Source: Candidatus Delongbacteria bacterium (lineage in GTDB: Bacteria > Bacteroidota > Bacteroidia > Bacteroidales > ML635J-15). From it: 20,025 nucleotides of DNA. The stretch spans positions 1 through 20,025 of the forward strand of contig JAQIDD010000218.1 of assembly GCA_027858215.1 (NCBI GenBank). Reading direction: 5' to 3'. Below the pieces are notes generated by a model that did no database searches, was not told the origin of the DNA, and saw nothing but the letters and a program-made list of their open reading frames with translations. The position numbers and the translations under genes were made by a program. Below, in pieces: positions 1 to 7,355 of the stretch. Position 1 is the stretch's first letter. Each line of letters begins with the position of its first letter.

Positions 1-1491
1 AACCTGAGGTACAGAAGCAAAAAAATCGATGGGCTTGCTGTTGGTGTCAATGCCAGTTTTATGGCCTTAAAAAAAATTGACTTTATATTGTGGAATTCTG
101 AAACCCTTACGGATGTAAACGGGGAAGATTCTGTTATGGTGTACCCATATCAGGCAGCAGGGTCCTCTGCTTATCCCAATGAAGCGATCAGGTTTAATAT
201 TGATCCGTTTATATATTATTACAAAAAAAACGGGTCAAGATACAGCATCCGTACACGATACTTTAAGACTGATAATCGCCAGGTTTCAGATACATCTAAA
301 AATGCCACCAGTGAAATATATTATGGCGAGTATATGTATCAGACCGACATTGGAAAGAATACCAAATTGGCTGCAGGTAGTGTAACTTCATATTCTGAAG
401 TTGAATCAAACCTTTTTGGCCCTCACTTTAGTAATAACCTGGCTGGTTATATTCAGATTGACAATAATTTTGGAGCATTAAAAACTTCCGTGGGAATACG
501 TGCTGAATACTATAGAGTGGATACCGCACAAACCGAATCCATGATAGACATTGAACTTGGAGATGAAATTATTGAAATACCTGTAAACCCGGTGTTTAGA
601 GCAGGAGCAAATTACAGGCTGGCAGAATATACTAACGTCAGGGCTAGTTTCGGGCAGGCTTACCGGTTTCCAAGCATAGCTGAAAAATATACGGCCACTG
701 CATTTGCAGGCTTGTTAAACATTTTCCCCAATCCCAGGCTCGACAGTGAAACAGGATGGAATGTGGAAGTTGGGGGCAGGCAGGGGTTCAGAATTGGAAA
801 AGACTGGACCGGCTTTGCTGATGTAGCTGGCTTTTATTCGAGATACAACAATATGATGGAATTTTCTTTTGGAAGGTTTGATACAGAAACATTTTTGCCT
901 TTGCCTGATTCTGTTCAGGCAACGATGGATAATTTGGGTTTTCAATCAAGAAATATTGGCAATGTGCATATTGCTGGCCTGGATCTGTCAGTCTCTGCCA
1001 AAGGAGAATTGTTGGATAAACTGAATGTAACACTTTTTGCAGGATATACTTACCTCTATCCTGAAAATATTTATGAAAATGATGAAACTAGGGAAGAAGT
1101 ATATGCTACTAAAAACAGGGATACAGATTATCTGAAATACCGGTACAAACACAGTGTGAAAGGGAACATAATCCTGGAATATAACGTATTTACAGCCGGG
1201 ATTTCCATGAAATACCACAGTCCTGTATTGGCTGTTGACAATATATTTGTTTCCCAGGATCCAAATCAGATGACATTCAACAATTTATTACTAAACGGGT
1301 ATGCTGATTATTACGCTTATCATAAATACAAACCATTATTTACCTATGATTTGCATTTTGGTTGGCAAATGAATAAAAGCATCAAAAGTTCATTTGTGAT
1401 ACGGAATCTTTTCAATACGGAATTTATTGAACGTCCGGGAAATATGTTGCCACCACGTACGGTATCTTATCAGTTTACAGCTGAGTTTTAA
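1..1491 (+). CDS. TonB-dependent outer-membrane receptor, C-terminal part (5' end outside window)
   Basis: The reading frame is open from base 1, so the N-terminal signal peptide and plug domain lie upstream of the window; the first Met at 61 is internal. What is visible is the later part of a 22-strand outer-membrane beta-barrel: alternating aromatic/polar strands, the segment FGQAYRFPSIAEKY typical of TonB-dependent receptor barrels, a GNVHIAGLDLS strand, and the C-terminal block with RNLFNTEF, RPGNMLPPRT and a terminal Phe, as needed for BAM-dependent barrel insertion. Such receptors import siderophores, cobalamin, glycans or other ligands using TonB/ExbBD energy. The substrate cannot be told from this part, and no SusD partner is seen downstream. 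The TAA stop at 1489-1491 overlaps the stop of the opposing gene. Family assignment is strong, ligand unknown. Confidence 0.9.
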   Translation, partial: NLRYRSKKIDGLAVGVNASFMALKKIDFILWNSETLTDVNGEDSVMVYPYQAAGSSAYPNEAIRFNIDPFIYYYKKNGSRYSIRTRYFKTDNRQVSDTSKNATSEIYYGEYMYQTDIGKNTKLAAGSVTSYSEVESNLFGPHFSNNLAGYIQIDNNFGALKTSVGIRAEYYRVDTAQTESMIDIELGDEIIEIPVNPVFRAGANYRLAEYTNVRASFGQAYRFPSIAEKYTATAFAGLLNIFPNPRLDSETGWNVEVGGRQGFRIGKDWTGFADVAGFYSRYNNMMEFSFGRFDTETFLPLPDSVQATMDNLGFQSRNIGNVHIAGLDLSVSAKGELLDKLNVTLFAGYTYLYPENIYENDETREEVYATKNRDTDYLKYRYKHSVKGNIILEYNVFTAGISMKYHSPVLAVDNIFVSQDPNQMTFNNLLLNGYADYYAYHKYKPLFTYDLHFGWQMNKSIKSSFVIRNLFNTEFIERPGNMLPPRTVSYQFTAEF

Positions 1492-2789
1492 AGCTGTTCC
1501 TTTATGTTTTTTTGCAAGGCTTTCACAGGCTCCAGTCCTGTGTAGGTTCCTTCCTGTATTGCTTTCAGAACAGCTCCGCCACCGGTAAAAATGTAGTATT
1601 TGGGATGATCAATGGCCACAATATACAAGCCGGGTAACAATCGTTTCAATTCCTGCATGGTATCACCTCCTCCGTAGAGTTTTACAGCATCCGGATTGGA
1701 GTCGGTCAACTGATCAAGCGCGATGGTGCCCTCATTAAAATGCGGCGTAAAGCCCATCACAGCATTGATAAAAACGGTAGAAGCTGATAAAAATTCATTA
1801 CGTACCGCTTTTTCTTCAAATGATTCGGGAGCAACATCAAGCACATAATTCAGTTTTTGCCCTTTTTTGAAATCTTTTATGTGATGCACGCGGTATTTTC
1901 CGTCTTCTTTGCCTTCGAGCGTATCAGATTCCACAACATACGACAGTTCTATTATCTTATTTTTATAATTTTTAGCGTATTCAACAAATTCTTTGGCCAG
2001 TTTAAGGTTTTCATCATTTACCCCTTTTATGCTGATGCCGTATTTTGCACACAGATAAGCGTTGTAAATGACGCCCCCAAGTACAAGCTTGTCGGCAATG
2101 TCAAGCAATGCATACAGCGAGTCAATTTTTGTGTCCATTTTACTTCCGGCTACTACAGCTACAAATGGTTTTTTAGCATCATAGATTCTTTGCAGGTTGG
2201 AAATTTCTTTTTGCATTAGATAGCCTGCGTAGCTGGGCAGATATTTGTTTACACCAACAGTTGAAGCATGGGGCTGCCATGAACCAAAAGCATCGTTGAT
2301 AAAAACATCTGCAAGGCCTGCTAATTGTAAAGCAAACCTGTCTGCTTTTTCACCACCGGCTTCTTCACCGGCAAACCAGCGTGTGTTCGGCAAATAGATA
2401 CCATCAATCTCACCGTTTCTGAGGTCACGTATCAAATGATTGACTGAGGTTTCAATGCCTAAATATCCTTGTTTCCCATATTCCACAAAATCCGGTATTT
2501 TCATATTGATGTGGAGTTTATTGTTGATGTAATCAACAATTGGTTCTACAGAAGTGTCTTCACTTATATTTATTTCTCCTGATTTTTTATCACGCGGCCT
2601 TCCTACATGGGTCATCAGTATTATTTTCCCACCTTTGGCATTGATGTGGTACAAGGTTCCTATGGTCATGTCGATACGGTACGGGTCATGTATCATGCCT
2701 TTTTTTACCACATTGTGATCTACCCTTACCAATACCACTTTATCCTCAAGATTGGCATCCTGAATTTTTGGAAGATCTATTATTTCCAT
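1488..2789 (-). CDS. Divergent phosphoglycerate kinase paralogue
   Basis: 433 residues, longer than the usual 390-400 of bacterial PGK. PGK-fold landmarks are present: LVRVDHNV (D24, N26), R38, THVGRP (H61, R64), R137, AGSKMDTK (K217, K221), the GGGDT loop and FTGGGAVL near the C-terminus. Several normally invariant parts are changed. The HRAHAS motif, whose Arg contacts 3-phosphoglycerate, reads WQPHAS (172-176) and is one residue shorter. The R-F after the ENLR strand reads NTRWF. The nucleotide-site loop NGPxGVFE becomes NAVMGFTPHF without its Glu. There is an insertion at about residues 70-120. It starts 39 bp after the fused PGK gene on the same strand, so it is probably cotranscribed with it. 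It may be a PGK with altered kinetics, a regulatory or inactive paralogue, or an enzyme with a different acyl phosphate substrate. Fold assignment is strong; activity is uncertain. Confidence 0.85.
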   Translation of the reverse strand: MEIIDLPKIQDANLEDKVVLVRVDHNVVKKGMIHDPYRIDMTIGTLYHINAKGGKIILMTHVGRPRDKKSGEINISEDTSVEPIVDYINNKLHINMKIPDFVEYGKQGYLGIETSVNHLIRDLRNGEIDGIYLPNTRWFAGEEAGGEKADRFALQLAGLADVFINDAFGSWQPHASTVGVNKYLPSYAGYLMQKEISNLQRIYDAKKPFVAVVAGSKMDTKIDSLYALLDIADKLVLGGVIYNAYLCAKYGISIKGVNDENLKLAKEFVEYAKNYKNKIIELSYVVESDTLEGKEDGKYRVHHIKDFKKGQKLNYVLDVAPESFEEKAVRNEFLSASTVFINAVMGFTPHFNEGTIALDQLTDSNPDAVKLYGGGDTMQELKRLLPGLYIVAIDHPKYYIFTGGGAVLKAIQEGTYTGLEPVKALQKNIKEQL

Positions 2790-2828
2790 ACTGCTATTGT
2801 CTTAATTTATTATGTCTAACAATTCAAA

Positions 2829-5213
2829 TTAAATTTTTGTTCGCACGGCTTTAATGCTTGGTAATTCATTCCCTTCAATATATTCCAGAAGCGCTCCGCC
2901 GGCTGTAGAGATATATGAAATTTTATGAGACAGGCCATATTTTTTCAGTGCAGCAATAGAATCTCCACCTCCGACAAGTGAAAAAGCACCTTTGTCAGTT
3001 GCTCTGGCTGTTGCCAATGCTATTTTAATGGTACCATTGCTAAAATGTGGCATCTCAAACACACCCATCGGGCCGTTCCAGAAAACAGATCTGGAGTTTT
3101 CAATGACTTTTGTGAATGTGGCTGCTGATTTCACACCGATATCAAGCCCCTGCCAACCGTCAGGAATGCGATTTGCCTGGGCATGCCTGATGGTCGAATC
3201 GTTTTTAAACGTATCGGCAATCAGGCAATCTGTTGGTAAATATAGTTTTACATTGCTGTGAGCAGCCAATTCCAGAATTTTCACGGCTTTTTTAAGCACT
3301 TTATCTTCAACAAGGGAATCGCCAACCTGCCCTCCCATGGCTTTGATAAAGCTAAAAGCCAGACCACCGCCAATAATGATGTTGTTTACCTTATCGATCA
3401 AAGCCCTGACAATATCAATTTTGGTAGATACTTTTGATCCACCAATGATGGCTGTAAAAGGTTTTTCCCCTTTGTATAAGATGCGGTCTATGTTTTTCAT
3501 TTCATTTTCCACCAGATAACCAAGCATTTTATCTTCAGGAAAATATTTGGTTATGGTATAAGTTGATGTATGGGCCCTGTGAGCTGTTCCAAACGCATTG
3601 TTGACATAAGCATCGCCAAGTTTTGCCAGCTCTTTAGCAAATTTTTCCGATCCCTTGACTTCTTCATTTGTGAACCGCAAATTCTCAAGCATCAATACTT
3701 CACCGGGTTGCAGGTTTTTTACAATCTTTTCCGTGTTTTCCCCCCTGCATTTATCAGCAAATTTGACCTCTGTTCCCAGCAATTGAGAAACATAAGGGAT
3801 AATATGTTTTACCGAATATTTCATGTCTCTTTTCCCTTCGGGGCGGCCAATGTGGGTCAGTAATATAAGGCTGGCTCCTTCAGCCTGAATTTTTCTCAGG
3901 GTAGGGATGGCTGTCCGGATACGGGTGTCATCTGTAATGTTGTTATTGTCATCCATGGGCACATTGAAATCCACACGCACCAATACTTTTTTGTTGTTGA
4001 AATCATAATCATCTATGGTGTATGAATCTTTGATGGCTTTGATGCTGGGTAATTTTTTCCCTTCAATGTACTCCAGCAAAGCCCCTCCGGCTGTTGAGAC
4101 ATAAGAAATTTTATGTTCAAGTGCATATTTTTTCAGGGCAGCAATGCTATCACCACCCCCCACAAGCGAGTAAGCACCTTTGTCTGTTGCTCGTGAAACA
4201 GCCAATCCTGTTTTCAGTGTGCCGTATGAAAAATGATTCATTTCAAACACACCCAAAGGCCCGTTCCAGAGAATACTTGATGAATTCATAATAACCTGCT
4301 CAAATATTTCAGCGGATTTTACCCCAATGTCCATTCCAATCCATCCTTTTTTGATTTTGGTTACCGGAACGTGTTCAATCATGGCTTCATTGCTAAACTC
4401 ATTTGCAATCAGTACATCTTCCGGCAAATAAATGTCAACCCCTTTGCTTTTTGCCTTATTGAGAATGTTTTTGGCCACATCAATATAATCATCATCCACC
4501 AGGGAGTTCCCGATTTCGAGCCCCTTGGCCTTTAAAAATGTAAACACAATTCCACCGCCCACAATCAGGGTATCCACTTTTTCCAGCAGGGCTTCAATGA
4601 TGTTGATTTTTGTGGAAATTTTGGCACCGCCAATGATGCCTGTAAATGGAGATTCTGCTTTCTTCAACAGGTTGTCAATGTTTTTGATCTCTGATTCAAC
4701 CAGGTACCCAAACATTTTGTCGTACGGGAAAAACTGAGCTATTGTATATGTCGAAGCATGCGCTCTGTGGGCTGTTCCAAACGCATTGTTTACATACGTA
4801 TCCCCCAGTTCTGCCAGTTGTTTTGCAAATGACTCATCTCCGGCTTCTTCTTCAGCATGAAAACGCAGGTTTTCGAGCAGAAGCACCTGCCCCGGCTTAA
4901 GCTCTTCGGCCATTTTTTTAGTTTCATTTCCAATGCAGTCAGGGGCTTGTTTTATTTCGCGTCCCAGCATGTTTTCAAGGTAATTTGCAATGCCTTTGGT
5001 GCTCAATGCATCAATAAATTCACCTTTGGGCCTGCCAATGTGTGTCATGATAATAACAGCCGCTCCTTCGGACAGAATTTTCTGAATTGTGGGAATGGCA
5101 GTTACGATACGTGTATCATCTGAAATGGTCCCGTTTTCATTAAATGGCACATTAAAATCAACCCGTACAAGAACTTTCTTATTCTTAAAAGAGTAATTAT
5201 CAAGGTTATCCAT
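2829..5213 (-). CDS. pgk: Tandem-fused double phosphoglycerate kinase
   Basis: 794 residues, twice the normal PGK length. Residues 1-397 and 398-794 are each a full PGK that aligns to the other almost without gaps (about 60% identical by eye). PGK interconverts 1,3-bisphosphoglycerate + ADP and 3-phosphoglycerate + ATP in the cytosol. Unit 1 has D19/N21, R35, H58/R61, R117, R150 (HRAHAS) and K198/K202; unit 2 has the same residues at +396. Both keep NGPxGVFE, GGGDS and STAGGALLE. Both read VNNAFGTAHR where VNDAFGTAHR is usual. The join KDSYTIDDYDF places a typical Bacteroidota PGK N-terminus straight after a typical C-terminus. There is no in-frame Met near it (the next is M420), so unit 2 cannot easily be made alone from an ATG. 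The start at 5213 is the only Met that fits unit 1. No convincing promoter was found in the 126 bp upstream. The divergent PGK follows 39 bp downstream. Confidence 0.93.
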   Translation of the reverse strand: MDNLDNYSFKNKKVLVRVDFNVPFNENGTISDDTRIVTAIPTIQKILSEGAAVIIMTHIGRPKGEFIDALSTKGIANYLENMLGREIKQAPDCIGNETKKMAEELKPGQVLLLENLRFHAEEEAGDESFAKQLAELGDTYVNNAFGTAHRAHASTYTIAQFFPYDKMFGYLVESEIKNIDNLLKKAESPFTGIIGGAKISTKINIIEALLEKVDTLIVGGGIVFTFLKAKGLEIGNSLVDDDYIDVAKNILNKAKSKGVDIYLPEDVLIANEFSNEAMIEHVPVTKIKKGWIGMDIGVKSAEIFEQVIMNSSSILWNGPLGVFEMNHFSYGTLKTGLAVSRATDKGAYSLVGGGDSIAALKKYALEHKISYVSTAGGALLEYIEGKKLPSIKAIKDSYTIDDYDFNNKKVLVRVDFNVPMDDNNNITDDTRIRTAIPTLRKIQAEGASLILLTHIGRPEGKRDMKYSVKHIIPYVSQLLGTEVKFADKCRGENTEKIVKNLQPGEVLMLENLRFTNEEVKGSEKFAKELAKLGDAYVNNAFGTAHRAHTSTYTITKYFPEDKMLGYLVENEMKNIDRILYKGEKPFTAIIGGSKVSTKIDIVRALIDKVNNIIIGGGLAFSFIKAMGGQVGDSLVEDKVLKKAVKILELAAHSNVKLYLPTDCLIADTFKNDSTIRHAQANRIPDGWQGLDIGVKSAATFTKVIENSRSVFWNGPMGVFEMPHFSNGTIKIALATARATDKGAFSLVGGGDSIAALKKYGLSHKISYISTAGGALLEYIEGNELPSIKAVRTKI
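2832..5213 (-). repeat. In-frame tandem duplication of a whole pgk gene
   Basis: Unit 1 occupies 4023-5213 and unit 2 occupies 2832-4022, each 397 codons. At DNA level the two are diverged but share short identical stretches around conserved motifs, for example 20 bases on the + strand reading from gctgttccaa in each copy (about 3579 and 4770), at the VNNAFGT codons. This is consistent with an old duplication, perhaps with local gene conversion, rather than a recent or assembly-generated copy. Confidence 0.85.
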
Positions 5214-5339
5214 AACTCATCATTTGAACAATAATTAGTACGATAAAATTAACAAAAATTTCAGATATATTGCACGTTTCTGTGTAATGTCTGTGTAAAA
5301 AGGAGACAAACCGGGACATCAAATTGACTTAAGTATTCA

Positions 5340-6878
5340 TCAACTTCCCCAGGTGCTTCTGTCCAGGCTTCTGTATTGTATTGCTTCGGAGATATGTTCA
5401 CTCCGTATAGCATCAGATGTATCCATGTCGGCGATTGTACGCGCTACTTTAAGAATCCTGTCGTATGCACGTGCTGAAAGGTCCAGTTTTTCCATGGCTG
5501 TTTTTAGTAACGTGGCAGCAGTATCATCAACAGAGCAGAATTTTTGCATCATTTTGGTTGACATCTGGGCATTGCTGAAAACATGTTTAAAAGATTTAAA
5601 ACGATCTGCCTGTATTTCACTTGCTTTAATGACTCTTTTCCTAACAGATGCACTGTTTTCTCCCGGAGGTGTTGATGCCAGCTTATTAAATTCAACAGGA
5701 ATCACTTCCATGTGAATGTCAATCCTGTCCATCAGGGGGCCGGAAATTTTTGCCAGGTATTTTTGAACCATGCCGGGCGAGCATGTGCATTCTCTGGTTG
5801 GGTGATTGTAATAACCACAAGGGCAAGGGTTCATGCTTGAAACAAGCATGAGGCTTGCCGGGTATTCCACAGTAAATTTTGCCCGGCTGATAGTTACTAC
5901 TCGATCTTCAAGAGGTTGCCTTAACACTTCAAGCACGGTGCGTTTAAATTCCGGCAGTTCATCCAAAAACAACACACCGTTATGGGCAAGCGAGATTTCG
6001 CCGGGTTGAGGATGGTTCCCTCCACCAACCAATGCAACATCGGATATGGTATGATGAGGTGAACGAAAAGGCCTGCGTGTGATCAGTGATGTTAATTTGT
6101 CCATTTTTCCTGCTACAGAATGGATTTTTGTGGTTTCCAGAGCCTCTTCCAGTGTAAGCGGGGGTAAAATGGAAGATAAGCGCTTTGATAGCATGGTTTT
6201 ACCGGCGCCGGGAGGCCCTATCATAATGAGATTATGACCACCACTGGCGGCAATTTCCATTACCCTTTTTACATTTTCTTGTCCGCGCACATCTGAAAAA
6301 TCTGCCTCATAATCTGTAACAGTGTGTTCAAAGGTTTTTTTCAGGTCAACTTTCGTTTCTTTGAGTACAATATCACCCTTGAAAAAATCAATAACCTGTG
6401 TGATGTGATTGACACCATACACATCCAAATCTTCTACAACAGCGGCTTCTTTTGCGTTTTGTTCCGGGAGAATAAACCCGTCCAGGCCGTTTTGTTTAGC
6501 CTGCAGTGCAATGGGCAGGACTCCCCTGATGGGTAAAATACTGCCGTCAAGGGATAATTCCCCCATGATCATAAAGCGGTGAATACGATCTCCTGTCATT
6601 TGTTCGGATGCACCCAACACGCCGATTGCCAGGGGTAAATCATAGGCTGCGCCTTCTTTTCTCAGATCGGCAGGTGCCATGTTGATGACAATTTTCCGGC
6701 CGGGCCATTTGTAATTATTGTTCCCCAGAGCTGCTACAATACGTTGCTGTGATTCTTTTACGGCATTATCGGGTAAGCCTACAAGATGAAATTCATATCC
6801 TTTGGTGGCATCGGTTTCTATGGTAATGGTGTGTGCATCAATTCCGTGAAAAGCACCACCGTAAGTTTTAACTAACAT
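5340..6878 (-). CDS. YifB/ComM family Mg-chelatase-like AAA+ ATPase
   Basis: 512 residues, the normal length. The N-terminal domain (about 1-190) has a Lon-protease-like fold without peptidase use and includes LVGLPDNAVKES, INMAPADLRKEG and GELSLDG. Then comes the AAA+ core: Walker A GPPGAGKT (221-228), RRPFRSPHHT (268-277), Walker B LFLDEL (303-308), the cysteine-bearing block NPCPCGY...TRECTC (350-366) and the Arg-rich sensor region with DRIDIHMEV (384-391). The C-terminal Mg-chelatase domain follows with LSARAYDRILKVARTIADM. In gamma-proteobacteria the homologue ComM is a helicase that drives branch migration during natural transformation; elsewhere the role is poorly defined. The gene stands alone, between the ferredoxin terminator and the PGK cluster, which starts 126 bp downstream of its stop on the same strand. 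Nothing unusual was seen in its motifs. Confidence 0.93.
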   Translation of the reverse strand: MLVKTYGGAFHGIDAHTITIETDATKGYEFHLVGLPDNAVKESQQRIVAALGNNNYKWPGRKIVINMAPADLRKEGAAYDLPLAIGVLGASEQMTGDRIHRFMIMGELSLDGSILPIRGVLPIALQAKQNGLDGFILPEQNAKEAAVVEDLDVYGVNHITQVIDFFKGDIVLKETKVDLKKTFEHTVTDYEADFSDVRGQENVKRVMEIAASGGHNLIMIGPPGAGKTMLSKRLSSILPPLTLEEALETTKIHSVAGKMDKLTSLITRRPFRSPHHTISDVALVGGGNHPQPGEISLAHNGVLFLDELPEFKRTVLEVLRQPLEDRVVTISRAKFTVEYPASLMLVSSMNPCPCGYYNHPTRECTCSPGMVQKYLAKISGPLMDRIDIHMEVIPVEFNKLASTPPGENSASVRKRVIKASEIQADRFKSFKHVFSNAQMSTKMMQKFCSVDDTAATLLKTAMEKLDLSARAYDRILKVARTIADMDTSDAIRSEHISEAIQYRSLDRSTWGS

Positions 6879-6936
6879 ATTGTAATATATTTGCCGCTTA
6901 AATTAACAAATCTTTAGCAATAAAACAAGCATATAC

Positions 6937-6970
6937 AAAAATGGTGCTTGTTAAATTCAACAAGCACCAT
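6937..6970 (-). terminator. Rho-independent terminator of the ferredoxin gene
   Basis: A perfect 12-bp stem (6941-6952 with 6959-6970) closes a 6-base loop. On the minus strand it is followed by a run of T (complement of the A run at 6937-6940). It lies 22 bp past the ferredoxin stop and before the yifB start, so it should isolate the short ferredoxin transcript from yifB. Confidence 0.85.
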
Positions 6971-6992
6971 GTCATTTTCTTGTATGATTGTA

Positions 6993-7163
6993 CTAGTCTT
7001 CCGGATGTATAGCTTCTACCGGACAAACATCTGCGCATGCACCGCAATCAGTACACACATCAGGATCAATCACATAAGGATCTCCCTCAGAAATAGCATC
7101 CACTGGGCATTCGTCTATGCAAGTTCCACAAGCTGTACAATCATCTGTAATTACGTAAGCCAT
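6993..7163 (-). CDS. 2[4Fe-4S] ferredoxin, bacterial (clostridial) type
   Basis: 56 residues starting MAYVITDDC. It has two classic cluster motifs, CTACGTCIDECP and CTDCGACADVCP, each CxxCxxCxxxCP, with eight cysteines in all and the internal pseudo-twofold symmetry of small ferredoxins. It is a soluble low-potential electron carrier for enzymes such as pyruvate:ferredoxin oxidoreductase, hydrogenase or Rnf in anaerobes; the partner is not in the window. The gene is monocistronic: a good TAnnTTTG promoter box lies about 30 bp upstream of the start and a strong hairpin terminator follows. It is very acidic, as usual for the family. Confidence 0.95.
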   Translation of the reverse strand: MAYVITDDCTACGTCIDECPVDAISEGDPYVIDPDVCTDCGACADVCPVEAIHPED

Positions 7164-7193
7164 TTGTTTAGTATTTTTAGTTAAAACTTATGA

Positions 7194-7223
7194 CAAATTT
7201 ATACTTAGTTTTCTTAATTGAAA
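7194..7223 (-). promoter_or_regulatory. Predicted Bacteroidota-type promoter of the ferredoxin gene
   Basis: Read on the minus strand, TAAATTTG at 7194-7201 matches the Bacteroidota -7 consensus TAnnTTTG exactly. TTTC at 7220-7223, 18 bases upstream, resembles the -33 TTTG box. Transcription would start some 20-25 bases before the ATG at 7163. This is pattern matching in AT-rich DNA, so moderate certainty. Confidence 0.45.
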
Positions 7224-7355
7224 AATATTTTAATGCATATTATTCTAATTTTTAATCAATATAAATAACGGAGTAATTATTTAAATATCAGCACATTTTA
7301 AAATAAACATTTCGTTGTTTTTAAAAAACCAGAGGCAAAAACATGACATAAGTCA

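Noticed and set aside
5214..5339. Promoter search upstream of the double pgk
   Set aside because: TTTG and TATTG-like elements are present but none matches the -33/-7 pair with correct spacing and fewer than two mismatches.
6948..7184. 78-residue plus-strand open frame over the ferredoxin
   Set aside because: The opposite strand encodes a perfect two-cluster ferredoxin; the plus frame is its antisense shadow.
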